From Peptococcaceae bacterium (GTDB taxonomy: Bacteria > Bacillota > Peptococcia > Peptococcales > Peptococcaceae): a DNA stretch of 64,000 bases. The position numbers and the translations under genes are program-made. Within the stretch, counting starts at the first letter, position 1. Each line of letters starts with the position of its first letter. The stretch is taken from NCBI GenBank assembly GCA_019420345.1, contig JAHZHI010000024.1:1-64000 (forward strand). Reading direction: 5' to 3'. The notes below the pieces were generated by a model that worked only from the letters and a program-made list of their open reading frames with translations, had not been told where the DNA came from and ran no database searches. Shown here one piece after another: positions 33,874 to 42,180 of the stretch.

Positions 33874-34062
33874 ATGCCTAAGATGAAAACCCATAGAGGT
33901 GCCGCAAAGCGTTTTTCTAAGACCGGTACCGGTAAAATCAAAAGATTCCATGGCTACACCAGCCATATTCTCGAAAAGAAATCCCCTAAGCGTAAACGCA
34001 ACCTGCGCAAGGGTGCAATTATGGCCAAGGGCGATTCCAAGCGTCTCAACAAAATGATCTAA
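33874..34062 (+). CDS. rpmI: Ribosomal protein L35
   Basis: Basic protein of 62 residues, MPKMKTHRGAAKRFSKTGTG onward, a full-length L35. Its site is GAGAGGAGAA. It lies 24 bases after infC and 22 before rplT, and the promoter, leader and L20 feedback are shared by the operon. Confidence 0.97.
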   Translation: MPKMKTHRGAAKRFSKTGTGKIKRFHGYTSHILEKKSPKRKRNLRKGAIMAKGDSKRLNKMI

Positions 34063-34084
34063 GGATATCGGAGGTACAAGATAA

Positions 34085-34438
34085 ATGGCAAGAGTTAAAC
34101 GCGGTGTCAACACCCACAAAAGACATAAAAGAGTATTAAAGCAAGCTAAGGGTTACTACGGCGACCGTTCTAAGGTTTTCCGTGTAGCTCATGAAGCCGT
34201 TATGAAATCCGGCCAGTATGCATACGAACACAGAAGACTGCGCAAGCGCGACTTCCGCAAGCTCTGGATCGCTCGTATCAATGCTGGTGCTCGTCAGAAC
34301 GGTCTCAGCTACAGCACTTTGATCCACGGCCTCAAGGTTGCTGGTATCGACATCAACAGAAAGATGCTGTCTGAACTGGCTACCAACGATGCTGCTGCTT
34401 TCGCAGATCTTTGCAAGATCGCAAAGGAAAACGCGTAA
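34085..34438 (+). CDS. rplT: Ribosomal protein L20
   Basis: L20 of 117 residues: MARVKRGVNTHKRHKRVLKQ at the N-terminus, the core FRKLWIARINAGAR and the C-terminal NRKMLSELA. It binds 23S rRNA and is needed for early 50S assembly; in Firmicutes free L20 binds the infC leader and represses the operon. Site: CGGAGG. A terminator follows at 34449. Confidence 0.97.
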   Translation: MARVKRGVNTHKRHKRVLKQAKGYYGDRSKVFRVAHEAVMKSGQYAYEHRRLRKRDFRKLWIARINAGARQNGLSYSTLIHGLKVAGIDINRKMLSELATNDAAAFADLCKIAKENA

Positions 34439-34448
34439 ATGATTTATG

Positions 34449-34481
34449 AAGGTCTTCTATACATATAGAAGGCCTTTTTTG
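34449..34481 (+). terminator. Terminator of the infC operon
   Basis: AAGGTCTTCTAT / ATAGAAGGCCTT stem then TTTTTT. Confidence 0.85.
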
Positions 34482-34505
34482 CTTTTTTTCGGAAAGGAGC
34501 CGCTT

Positions 34506-35477
34506 ATGGGTGTCAAGGAAGAAGTGCTGCGCACACTGCGCGCAGAACCGGACGCGTACATTTCAGGCCAGGCATTGGCGGATCGTCTGTCGGTGTCGCG
34601 GCACGCGGTTTGGAAGGCGATTGACAAGCTGCGCAGCGAGGGGTACGATATCGATGCACGAACCAATTGCGGCTATCGCCTGGTGGCTGCAGACGATTCA
34701 CTGAGCGCCGAAGGCGTGGCAGCATTCCTGCCGCAGGCATCGCCGTTTAAGCTGGAATATCATGCGGTGATTGATTCGACGAACATTCGTGCCCGCACGT
34801 TGGCAGAAGCCGGTGCGCCGGAGTGGACAGTGGTGTTGGCGGACAGCCAGACCGCCGGACGCGGACGACTGGGACGTGCATTTTATTCGCCGCAGGCCAG
34901 CGGCATTTACATGAGTGCTATTGTGCGGCCGGACTGCGATGTGCGCGAGGCGAACCTTTTGACCATCGCTGCAGCGACAGCGGTTGCTGAAAGCATCGAG
35001 GCTGTCTGCGGAAAGACGGTCGGCATTAAGTGGGTGAACGACTGCTTTGTGGAACAGCGCAAGGTCAGCGGCATCCTTACAGAAGCGGCGGTCGGCGTGG
35101 AAGAACAGCGGCTGCGCTATGCGGTGGTCGGCATTGGCATCAATGTGGCACCACCGGCAGGCGGTTTTCCAGAGGGATTGGAAAACATTGCTGCCAGCAT
35201 TTATACCGAGCCGCTCACAAGCGAAGTGCGCAATCGATTGGCGGCAGAGGTTCTGCAGCGGTTCCGTCCGTTTGCAGAAGATCTGCCGGCACGGGCGTAT
35301 TTTGACAGCTACCGTTCCCATCTTTTCGTGCTTGACCGCGATGTGACGCTGGAGCGCGGCAAGGAACGGGAACAGGTGCATGTGTGCGGGCTGGATGACA
35401 GCGGCGCACTGATTGTAGAAACGGCAGACGGCCGCATGAAGACGGTGGCCTCGGGCGAGGTCAGTCTGCGGTTTTGA
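34506..35477 (+). CDS. birA: BirA, biotin ligase and repressor
   Basis: Protein of 323 residues. It attaches biotin to carboxylase subunits through biotinyl-AMP. An N-terminal winged helix (about 5-62: ISGQALADRLSVSRHAVWKA) makes this the bifunctional type that can also repress biotin genes. The catalytic loop GRGRLGR is at 118-124 and KWVND (usually KWPND) at 175-179; the C-terminal SH3-like domain ends DGRMKTVASGEVSLRF. The start is the ATG at 34506 behind AAAGGAG; a longer frame reads through the terminator. It is first in a run with YbaK, patatin, YbaK and SDR genes. Confidence 0.93.
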   Translation: MGVKEEVLRTLRAEPDAYISGQALADRLSVSRHAVWKAIDKLRSEGYDIDARTNCGYRLVAADDSLSAEGVAAFLPQASPFKLEYHAVIDSTNIRARTLAEAGAPEWTVVLADSQTAGRGRLGRAFYSPQASGIYMSAIVRPDCDVREANLLTIAAATAVAESIEAVCGKTVGIKWVNDCFVEQRKVSGILTEAAVGVEEQRLRYAVVGIGINVAPPAGGFPEGLENIAASIYTEPLTSEVRNRLAAEVLQRFRPFAEDLPARAYFDSYRSHLFVLDRDVTLERGKEREQVHVCGLDDSGALIVETADGRMKTVASGEVSLRF

Positions 35478-35495
35478 GTGGAAGGAGACGAGGGT

Positions 35496-35993
35496 ATGAC
35501 GGAGAATACCGAACGCGTGAAGGCGTATCTGGCGCCATTGGGCTTTGCGGAACGCGTTCATGAATTTGCAGATGGCGCCACCGCAACGGTGCCGCTGGCT
35601 GCAGCGGCGATTGGCTGCCAAGAGGCGCAGATCGCAAAAAGTATGAGCTTTAAAACACCGGAAGGCGGTGCCCTCATTGTTGTCACAGCCGGAGACGGCA
35701 AGATCAACAGCGGCATGTTCAAGCGCTGCTTTGGCTTTAAGGCCAGCATGCTCAAGGGCGACGATGTACGCACGCTGACAGGGCATCCTATTGGCGGGGT
35801 GTGCCCTTTTGCTCTGCCAGACAACGTGCCGGTGTATTTGGATGTATCGATGCAGCGCTTTGATCACATTTATCCAGCATGCGGCAGTCCGGCAAGCATG
35901 GTAACGATGACGCCAAGTGAATTGGAAACGGCTTCACAGGCCAAAGGCTGGGTGGATGTGTGCAAAGGCTGGCGGGAGGAGGAAGAGGCATGA
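35496..35993 (+). CDS. YbaK/EbsC-family aminoacyl-tRNA deacylase, copy 1
   Basis: Protein of 165 residues of the YbaK/ProRS-INS fold, which hydrolyses mischarged tRNAs (often Cys- or Ala-tRNA(Pro)). Visible pattern: AAIGCQEAQIAKSMSFKT with the substrate-pocket Lys, GDGKINSGMFKR, and GHPIGGVCPFALPDNVPVYL. The ATG at 35496 follows GGAGACGAG, and the stop overlaps the patatin start (ATGA). The second YbaK-like gene at 36849 is only distantly similar. Confidence 0.88.
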   Translation: MTENTERVKAYLAPLGFAERVHEFADGATATVPLAAAAIGCQEAQIAKSMSFKTPEGGALIVVTAGDGKINSGMFKRCFGFKASMLKGDDVRTLTGHPIGGVCPFALPDNVPVYLDVSMQRFDHIYPACGSPASMVTMTPSELETASQAKGWVDVCKGWREEEEA

Positions 35994-36856
35994 AAACAGG
36001 CCTGATCATCGAAGGCGGCGCCCTGCGCAGTGCCTTTAGCTTCGGCGTGCTCAAGACCTGGGCTGACGCTGGCATCACATTTCCTTACACAGCGGCTGTT
36101 TCTTTAGGCAGTGTGGCAGCGGCGTATTTCCGCGCCAATCAGAGCGATGCCTTGGAAGCAGCATATGGTGAATATTTTGAAGCCCACGGCGAAATTGGCC
36201 GTTTGGGTGTGTTCAAAGGCGAGCGTGTCATCGACGGGCCTGCGTTTTTGGACACCGTGCTGAATGCACAGCCAATCGATATGGCGGCTTTTGCGGCAGC
36301 GTCAGGAACGCTGCGCATGGCAGCAACCCGTTCTGATAACGGCGATGCGGTGTTCTGGCCGCTGGAAGGCGTGGAAAAAGAAAAACACCTGCGCCAGTTC
36401 CTGCGCGCTGGGGTGACGTTCCCGGGCATGGGCGAGCCGGTGCAGCTGATAGAACGCAGCTATTACGATGGCAGCATTGCTGATCCGCTGCCAGTGAGCC
36501 AGGCGTTGGCCGATGGCTGCGAGCGGATTGTTGTGATTCAGACCCATCCGATTGCTTACAACATGGCACGTCCGCATTTGACGCCAAGCGTGGCGCTGGC
36601 TTTGTCGGATGCCCCAATGACACGCAACGCGTATCTGTTGAGTCATCTGCAGTACAACCGTGAGCTGACACGGCTGCATGCGCTTGAGCGCAATGGTCAG
36701 GCGCTGATTGTGGCACCAATGGTGGAAAGCACCAACTTGCGCCGCTATGGCGTGAGCATGTCGGCGGCATCGGAATTTTATGCTGAGGGGTTGCGCCTGG
36801 GCGGCGCGGCGCTCGATCATTTGCAGCGATTCTTGGAGGTGGGTGCAGATGAGTAA
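35990..36856 (+). CDS. Patatin-like phospholipase
   Basis: Protein of 288 residues. The oxyanion-hole motif EGGALRSAFSFGVLKTW is at the N-terminus and the catalytic Asp lies in YYDGSIADPLPV. The nucleophile elbow reads AVSLGSV: the usual first Gly of GxSxG is Ala, but Ser-x-Gly is present, so activity is plausible yet not certain. The family cleaves acyl groups from lipids. The start overlaps the upstream YbaK stop by four bases, and the stop overlaps the downstream YbaK start, so translation is coupled. It is intracellular: no signal peptide. Confidence 0.85.
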   Translation: MKTGLIIEGGALRSAFSFGVLKTWADAGITFPYTAAVSLGSVAAAYFRANQSDALEAAYGEYFEAHGEIGRLGVFKGERVIDGPAFLDTVLNAQPIDMAAFAAASGTLRMAATRSDNGDAVFWPLEGVEKEKHLRQFLRAGVTFPGMGEPVQLIERSYYDGSIADPLPVSQALADGCERIVVIQTHPIAYNMARPHLTPSVALALSDAPMTRNAYLLSHLQYNRELTRLHALERNGQALIVAPMVESTNLRRYGVSMSAASEFYAEGLRLGGAALDHLQRFLEVGADE

Positions 36857-37343
36857 GGAAAAAGAAAAAAAGACCAATGCCATGCGCATTGTGGAGCGTG
36901 CGAAGGTGCCATACAATGTGTATCATTACGCGTGGCGCGAGGATGCGCTTGATGCGGTGCATGTGGCTGATGAATTGGAGCGGCCAGTGGACCAAGTGTT
37001 TAAGACGCTGGTGGCTGTTGGCGACAAGACTGGCCCTGTCGTTGGTGTGATTCCATCCGATCAGGAGCTGGATCTGAAGAAATTTGCGCGTGCCAGCGGC
37101 AACAAGCGCGTGGAGATGCTGCATCTCAAGGATTTGGAGAAAACCACCGGCTATATTCGCGGCGGCTGTTCGCCAATTGGCATGAAAAAAACCTACCCAA
37201 CTTATGTGGGGCAGGAGATCAACAATATTGAAGAAATTTTAGTTTCCGCTGGTCATCGCGGCATCCAGATGGGCTTTGCTGTCGATGATTTTCTCAAGGT
37301 GAGTGGCGCCACCGTGGCTGATATTACAAAAGATCACGCTTAA
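36849..37343 (+). CDS. ybaK: YbaK-family Cys-tRNA(Pro) deacylase, copy 2
   Basis: Protein of 164 residues. It is closer to E. coli YbaK than copy 1: YHYAWREDALDAVHVADELE, VFKTLVAVGDKTGPVVGVIPS, then GYIRGGCSPIGMKKTYPT, the classical YbaK signature. It hydrolyses Cys mistakenly attached to tRNA(Pro). The ATG at 36849 overlaps the end of the patatin gene, with GGAGG nine bases upstream. Confidence 0.92.
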   Translation: MSKEKEKKTNAMRIVERAKVPYNVYHYAWREDALDAVHVADELERPVDQVFKTLVAVGDKTGPVVGVIPSDQELDLKKFARASGNKRVEMLHLKDLEKTTGYIRGGCSPIGMKKTYPTYVGQEINNIEEILVSAGHRGIQMGFAVDDFLKVSGATVADITKDHA

Positions 37344-37362
37344 AAAAGGGAGAGCGAAGGAG

Positions 37363-38094
37363 ATGGCAAATATTCTCATTACTGGCGGTTCCCGCGGCAT
37401 CGGCGCTGCCACAGTGCGGCGCTTGGCTCGTGATGGTCACCGCGTCTGCTTTTTGTATAAGGAGAGCATTGAAACGGCACACAGCCTGAGCCGCCTCTTG
37501 CAGGCGGAAGGCTGTGATGTGGTGGGGGTACAATGTGACATTCGGCAGGGAGGACAGGTGCAGATGACGCTTGACACCCTGCGTGAGAGCTGGGGATCAG
37601 TGGAGGTGCTGATCAACGGTGCCGGCATCAGTTGGAACGGTCTCTTGCAGGATATGCTTGATGCGGAATGGCAGGATATTTTTGACACCAACGTGCATGG
37701 CACCTTCTATTGCACACGCGCTGTGCTGCCAGATATGATTGCCCGCCAGAAAGGGGTTATTATCAATTTGAGCTCTATCTGGGGCAGTCATCCGGCTTCT
37801 TGTGAGGTGGCATACAGCGCCAGCAAGGGCGCCATTGATGCCTTTACGCGTTCGCTGGCGGAGGAAGTGGCGTACAGCGGCATTCGGGTCAACGCCATTG
37901 CACCAGGCGTGGTGCACACCGATATGGTGGAGCAGCTCGGTGAGGAGACGAACGCCGTGCTGCATGAAGAGATTCCAATGGGGCGCTATGCCAATCCTGA
38001 TGAGATTGCTGGTTTGATCCGCTATCTGATCAGCGATGAAGCCAGTTACATCACCGGCCAGGTGATCACCATGGCGGGTGGCTTTGTCATATAA
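37363..38094 (+). CDS. SDR oxidoreductase, FabG-like
   Basis: Protein of 243 residues with a Rossmann fold: TGGSRGIGAAT binds the cofactor, NGAGIS follows beta-4, then Ser (LSSIWG) and YSASKGA give the Tyr/Lys catalytic pair. The C-terminus ASYITGQVITMAGGF is typical of 3-oxoacyl-ACP reductases (FabG), but many SDRs look alike. A role in fatty acid synthesis is possible, but no other fab gene is near. It lies 19 bases after YbaK copy 2, with site GAAGGAG. Confidence 0.88.
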   Translation: MANILITGGSRGIGAATVRRLARDGHRVCFLYKESIETAHSLSRLLQAEGCDVVGVQCDIRQGGQVQMTLDTLRESWGSVEVLINGAGISWNGLLQDMLDAEWQDIFDTNVHGTFYCTRAVLPDMIARQKGVIINLSSIWGSHPASCEVAYSASKGAIDAFTRSLAEEVAYSGIRVNAIAPGVVHTDMVEQLGEETNAVLHEEIPMGRYANPDEIAGLIRYLISDEASYITGQVITMAGGFVI

Positions 38095-38121
38095 TGAGAA
38101 CGAAGAACATGTGTTCAGAGG

Positions 38122-38143
38122 AAGAACATAGGTTCTTTTTTTA
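38122..38143 (+). terminator. Short terminator after SDR gene
   Basis: AAGAAC / GTTCTT with loop ATAG, then TTTTT. Confidence 0.55.
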
Positions 38144-38154
38144 TACAATTTCTC

Positions 38155-38183
38155 TTGCATCTGAGAAGAGGGGGTGGTATAGT
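38155..38183 (+). promoter_or_regulatory. Promoter of SLH protein gene
   Basis: TTGCAT, 17 bases, TATAGT with extended TGG. A leader of about 140 bases follows, with a hairpin CGCTGA/TCAGCG (near 38252-38276). Confidence 0.6.
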
Positions 38184-38330
38184 GTGGGCGAGGTCATTGT
38201 GGGTGCTGCGCCAGCGCATCGGAAAAGAGGTTGATGACATAGAGGCGCCGCTGAAGCATGCAGACATTCAGCGCCGTGATGATTGGCGGACAGGCACAAT
38301 GATGGATGAATATGGAAAGGAATGATTGAC

Positions 38331-39458
38331 ATGAAAAAGAAACTCCTCAGTTTGTGTTTGATGGCTGCGCTTGTGCTCAGCCTTTTTCCAACGGCAAGCT
38401 TGGCAGCTGACGAAAACAGTCAGTCAACACCGCTGCCGTTTAATGATGTCAGTGTCAGCGATTGGTTTTATGATCCGGTGTGCTATGCTTACCAGCAGGG
38501 ATTGATGACAGGCACGGGTGATGCGGTGTTCTCGCCAAATATGGCCATGACCCGCGGTATGATCGTGAGCGTGCTTTATCGCCTGGAAGGCAGTCCAACC
38601 CTTTCGGACGGCAACCTGGGCTATCCTTACGAGGACGTGCATGGTGACGATTGGTATGCGATGCCGGTGTACTGGGCACGTGAAAATGGCATCGTCAGCG
38701 GCTACAGCGATACCCAGTTCGGACCAAACGATCCGATCACCCGCGAGCAGATGGCCGCCATTCTCCACAACTACAGCGCCTACAAAGACCAGGATGTCAG
38801 CGCCCGTGCTGATTTGAGCAAATACAGCGACGCCGATCAGGTTTCCAGCTGGGCAGAAACGGTGCTGAGCTGGGCCAATGCGGAAGGGCTTATCAATGGC
38901 ATGACAGAAACGACCATTGCACCACAGGGCTTGGCCACCCGTGCGCAGGTGGCAGCAATTTTCCAGCGCTATCTTGAAGGGAAACCGCCTGCGCCAGATA
39001 CCAAAACGGTGACCCTGGCCATCGGCCGTCCTGATGCAATGAAACAGGTCAGCGTTGCTTTGGATGCCGACACCGAAGTGACACCGGATGTGCTTCTTGA
39101 AGCGCTTGCCAAAGAAACAGGCTGGAACCTCAGCGTGGCAGCACCTGTAACCATGGATGCTGACGGCAACGCCGTGGTCGCTCTGGCAGAAGATGGCAGC
39201 ATTTATGGCAAGCCACCGGCCAATCAGAAAGACGACTACCATGTCTACGATGTGGATGATTGGATTTACACCGTGCTCAACAGCATTGATGCAACCTTTA
39301 AAGCCAACGGCATCGCCGGTGTGCGTTTTACAGCGCCAGACGGCGGTGACATCAGCCTGACCAACGGCGATGTGCATTTCGCCTTGAAGAACGACTTTGT
39401 TTGGGATTATGATGCTGCTTATGCATTGAACCACGACGAAGCATCGACGGAAGCTTGA
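38331..39458 (+). CDS. Exported SLH-domain protein
   Basis: Exported protein of 375 residues. The ATG at 38331 is chosen over one at 38322 because GGAAAGG has better spacing; the signal peptide is MKKKLLSLCLMAALVLSLFP, with cleavage at SLAA. Three SLH motifs fill about 35-215 (FNDVSVSDWFYDPVCYAY, DVHGDDWYAMPVYWA, SWAETVLSWANAEGLING), which bind secondary cell-wall polymer. The C-terminal 150 residues (TVTLAIGRPDAMKQVSVALD, later DDYHVYDVDDWIYTVLN) form a domain I do not recognise. It has its own promoter and terminator (39471). Confidence 0.88.
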   Translation: MKKKLLSLCLMAALVLSLFPTASLAADENSQSTPLPFNDVSVSDWFYDPVCYAYQQGLMTGTGDAVFSPNMAMTRGMIVSVLYRLEGSPTLSDGNLGYPYEDVHGDDWYAMPVYWARENGIVSGYSDTQFGPNDPITREQMAAILHNYSAYKDQDVSARADLSKYSDADQVSSWAETVLSWANAEGLINGMTETTIAPQGLATRAQVAAIFQRYLEGKPPAPDTKTVTLAIGRPDAMKQVSVALDADTEVTPDVLLEALAKETGWNLSVAAPVTMDADGNAVVALAEDGSIYGKPPANQKDDYHVYDVDDWIYTVLNSIDATFKANGIAGVRFTAPDGGDISLTNGDVHFALKNDFVWDYDAAYALNHDEASTEA

Positions 39459-39470
39459 CCATGTATTTGA

Positions 39471-39508
39471 AAACCCGCAGTCTGAATCAACAGGCTGCGG
39501 GTTTTTTT
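39471..39508 (+). terminator. Terminator after SLH gene
   Basis: AAACCCGCAG / CTGCGGGTTT stem then TTTT. Confidence 0.85.
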
Positions 39509-39628
39509 ATGGGTATTTTTGCGAAAAATTACCAACGCAACCATTGGTTGCGTCGGATTTGCTGGTGCTGGCAGGGCAAACATGGTAAAATCATCGCATA
39601 AAAATCAGCCGACAAGGAGGGATGCGCA

Positions 39629-40243
39629 ATGACGCTGGGAGAGAAAATGAAAGAGATGCGGCTGGCGCGTGGCCTGTCGCAGGAAAAATTGGCCGAGCAG
39701 CTCTATGTGACCCGTCAGGCTGTGGCGAAATGGGAGAAGGATCAGACCATGCCCTCGGCGGAAAATCTGCTGCTTTTTGCGGAGCTGTTCGACTGCTCGC
39801 TGGACGAACTCATGCGTGACAAATGTGCGCCGCCGGAGACGCCGAAGCGGCCGACCACGCAGCAGCTGAGTCTGACGCGCCTGGCGGTCATTATGCAGGC
39901 GTCCGCGCTCAGCGTGCTCATTCAGCCGATTGCCGACGGCTTCAGTCCGCGCGGTGAGACAGTGATCTTTCTGATCAAATGCGCCGCTGTTTTTTTGATG
40001 TCCATCTGGATGGTGAGCAATCTGCGCTTTGAAAAGAATCTGGCTCAGCGCCGCAAAAATGCACGCATCGAATGCCTCTATTGCTGCATCATGGCCGCCA
40101 TCGCCATTCCTGCCTGGCGTGGACAGTGGGGATTTCTGGGCAGTCTTCTCCTTCTAGCAGTCGGCCTGGTGTATCTTCTCGTTGTCCAGCCACGTTACAT
40201 GAATCGTCCCTTTGAAAAGAAAAAGAAGAAACAGCAGTCTTGA
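39629..40243 (+). CDS. XRE-family regulator with membrane tail
   Basis: Protein of 204 residues. The N-terminal 65 residues are a Cro/C1 helix-turn-helix (SQEKLAEQLYVTRQAVAKWE, then ENLLLFAELFDCSLDELM). The C-terminal half has about three hydrophobic helices (LTRLAVIMQASALSVLIQ, ETVIFLIKCAAVFLMSIWMV, GFLGSLLLLAVGLVYLLV), so it is a membrane-bound regulator of a type common in Firmicutes. It ends in a Lys tail (KKKKKQQS). The ATG follows AAGGAGG. The target is unknown; the divergent or adjacent promoter of the polymerase operon is a candidate. Confidence 0.88.
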   Translation: MTLGEKMKEMRLARGLSQEKLAEQLYVTRQAVAKWEKDQTMPSAENLLLFAELFDCSLDELMRDKCAPPETPKRPTTQQLSLTRLAVIMQASALSVLIQPIADGFSPRGETVIFLIKCAAVFLMSIWMVSNLRFEKNLAQRRKNARIECLYCCIMAAIAIPAWRGQWGFLGSLLLLAVGLVYLLVVQPRYMNRPFEKKKKKQQS

Positions 40244-40249
40244 TGCTCT

Positions 40250-40280
40250 GCGTCTGTCGTCGATGACAGACGCTTTTTTT
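40250..40280 (+). terminator. Terminator after XRE gene
   Basis: GCGTCTGTC / GACAGACGC stem then TTTTTTT. Confidence 0.85.
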
Positions 40281-40295
40281 GTGCCACGTTACAGG

Positions 40296-40428
40296 GAAAA
40301 CGTTCTGTGGTTCTGCATAAAATGACGAAAAACGTTCGCTATTTTCCTGATGATTGATGGAAAACGAACATATATACTTGAAAACGTCTGTGTCCTATGG
40401 TAGGATAAAGAAAACGAATGTTCGTTTT
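40296..40428 (+). promoter_or_regulatory. Promoter and repeated operator-like elements of the polymerase operon
   Basis: TTGAAA (40378-40383), 17 bases, TAGGAT (40401-40406). Five AAAACG elements occur: GAAAACGTTC at 40296, AAAACGTTCG at 40329, GAAAACGAAC at 40360, GAAAACGTCT at 40380 (on the -35 box), and the palindrome AACGAATGTTCGTT at 40413-40426, just after the -10. They resemble CGAAC...GTTCG LexA-type boxes of Firmicutes, but the centre of the palindrome is shorter. Confidence 0.6.
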
Positions 40429-40447
40429 TTGGGAGGAGGGAAAATCT

Positions 40448-41938
40448 ATGGAACGCTGGTATGTGGCGATCGATTTGAAATCGTTTTATGCCTCGGTGGA
40501 ATGTGTGGAACGAGAGCTGGACCCGTTGTCAACGCATTTGGTGGTGGCAGATGCGTCGCGCACGAACAAGACGATTTGCCTGGCGGTGACACCGAGTTTG
40601 AAGGCGTTGGGTGTCAGCGGACGTCCACGCTTGTTCGAGGTGATGCGTGATGTCGAACGGATCAACGCTTGGCGGAAGACCAAGGCAGGCGCTCCTTTGG
40701 AAGGTAAGTCGGTAGATGCGCGAGAGCTGGCAGCGCAGCCGCGGATGGCGCTGGACTATATTGTGGCGCCGCCGCGCATGGCGCTGTATATGCAGGTGAG
40801 TGCGCAGATTTACAGCATCTATCTGCGTTATATTGCACCACAGGATATTGTGGCCTATTCGGTGGATGAAGTGTTCATTGATGTGACGCCGTATTTGCGT
40901 ACTTATGGCATGGCACCGCAGGAACTGGCACGTTTTTTGATTCAGCAGGTGATGGCGGAAACGGGCATTACCGCGACAGCGGGGGTTGGTACGAACCTGT
41001 ATTTGGCGAAGGTGGCCATGGATATTATGGCCAAACGGATGCCGCCAGATGAAAATGGGGTGCGGCTGGCGATGCTGAATGAGCAAGGGTATCGGCAGCC
41101 GCTGTGGGATCATCGCCCGATTACGGATTTTTGGCGCGTGGGGCGCGGCACGGCGAAGCGGTTGGAAAAAATGGGGCTTTATACGATGGGAGATGTGGCG
41201 CTTTGTTCTGCCGGCAGCGACAGCGATTTTTACAATGAGGAGCGCTTGTATAAGACGTTTGGCATCAACGCGGAGCTGCTCATTGATCATGCCTGGGGCT
41301 GGGAGCCGGTGACGCTGGAAGAAATCAAGACCTATCGTCCGCAAAACAACAGCCTCAGTTCCGGACAGGTGCTGCAGGAACCCTACACCGTCAAGAAAGC
41401 ACGCCTGGTGACCTTGGAGATGGCGGAGGCGTTGGCGCTGGATTTGGTGCGCAAGCGCCTGGTTACGGATCAGCTGGTGCTGACGGTGGGCTATGATGTG
41501 GAGAATCTCAAGCCTGGGCATCATTATCAAGGCGAGATTCACATCGATCATTATGGGCGCCCTGTGCCGAAACACGCCCATGGCAGCATTGATCTTGATG
41601 GTGCAGGGCATACGGCGTCTTCGCGAGCCATTATCCAGGCGACGGCAGCGCTTTTTGATCGCGTGGTGGATGGGTCGCTGTTGGTGCGGCGCATCACCTT
41701 GGAAGCCTGCCATGTCTTACGGGAAGACGACGCCAGAGCGCAACAGCGGCAGCAGTCCTTATTCGACACCGTATCACCAGAAGAAGCGGCGGCACAAAAG
41801 CGTGAGCGTGCGATTCAGGAGACGGTTTTGGCGTTAAAGGCGCGCTTCGGGAAAAACGCTGTGCTGCGCGCCATGAGCCTGGAAGACGGCGCCACTGCCC
41901 GATTGCGCAATGCTCAAATAGGAGGTCATAAAGCATGA
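40448..41938 (+). CDS. Y-family DNA polymerase (UmuC/ImpB type)
   Basis: Protein of 496 residues. The catalytic motifs are AIDLKSFYASVE near residue 6 and YSVDEVFIDV near 138, with the Y-family thumb GVGTNLYLAKVAMDIMAKR and a helix-hairpin-helix region (FWRVGRGTAKRLEKMG). A QQSLF near the C-terminus fits a beta-clamp-binding motif. It performs error-prone bypass of DNA lesions and is usually SOS-induced; the promoter has LexA-like elements. The ATG at 40448 follows GGGAGGAGGG. Its stop overlaps the small gene at 41935 by four bases. Confidence 0.92.
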   Translation: MERWYVAIDLKSFYASVECVERELDPLSTHLVVADASRTNKTICLAVTPSLKALGVSGRPRLFEVMRDVERINAWRKTKAGAPLEGKSVDARELAAQPRMALDYIVAPPRMALYMQVSAQIYSIYLRYIAPQDIVAYSVDEVFIDVTPYLRTYGMAPQELARFLIQQVMAETGITATAGVGTNLYLAKVAMDIMAKRMPPDENGVRLAMLNEQGYRQPLWDHRPITDFWRVGRGTAKRLEKMGLYTMGDVALCSAGSDSDFYNEERLYKTFGINAELLIDHAWGWEPVTLEEIKTYRPQNNSLSSGQVLQEPYTVKKARLVTLEMAEALALDLVRKRLVTDQLVLTVGYDVENLKPGHHYQGEIHIDHYGRPVPKHAHGSIDLDGAGHTASSRAIIQATAALFDRVVDGSLLVRRITLEACHVLREDDARAQQRQQSLFDTVSPEEAAAQKRERAIQETVLALKARFGKNAVLRAMSLEDGATARLRNAQIGGHKA

Positions 41939-42123
41939 ACCCAAAATACGAAGCCATTTTGCATCAGCCGCATCATGTGTCCAAGCGCCATCCGCCCATG
42001 GCGCGTGCTCAGCGGGCGGCGCAGTTTGCTGCTTTTTCGGCGCTCAGCGGTTATGACGAGCGCATCCGTGCGTTGGAACAGGAAGCGGCCAATGGTGAGG
42101 CACCAGAGCTGCCCTATCAATAA
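41935..42123 (+). CDS. Small YolD-like partner of the Y-family polymerase
   Basis: Protein of 62 residues, start ATG in ATGA overlap with the polymerase gene and behind GGAGG. The pattern LHQPHHVSKRHPPMA with RAAQFAAFSALSGYDE recurs in small proteins encoded directly after Y-family polymerases in Firmicutes, loosely related to YolD. Its role is unknown; the coupling suggests it works with the polymerase. Confidence 0.8.
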   Translation: MNPKYEAILHQPHHVSKRHPPMARAQRAAQFAAFSALSGYDERIRALEQEAANGEAPELPYQ

Positions 42124-42126
42124 AAT

Positions 42127-42180
42127 AAAAAAACAGTCTGCAGCTGCGACGAAGAGGTCGCGGCTGCAGACTGTTTTTGC
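42127..42180 (+). terminator. Bidirectional terminator
   Basis: AACAGTCTGCAGC / GCTGCAGACTGTT with an inner GCGAC/GTCGC stem, flanked by A- and T-tracts, between converging genes. Confidence 0.85.

Noticed and set aside
33873..34119. CRISPR array or integrase at any boundary
   Set aside because: I found no regular direct repeats with spacers and no recombinase gene in the window; the repeats present are long and sparse.
38182..38325. A 47-codon frame starting GTG before the SLH gene
   Set aside because: Its start overlaps the -10 box of the SLH promoter, so it would not be in the transcript from the start.
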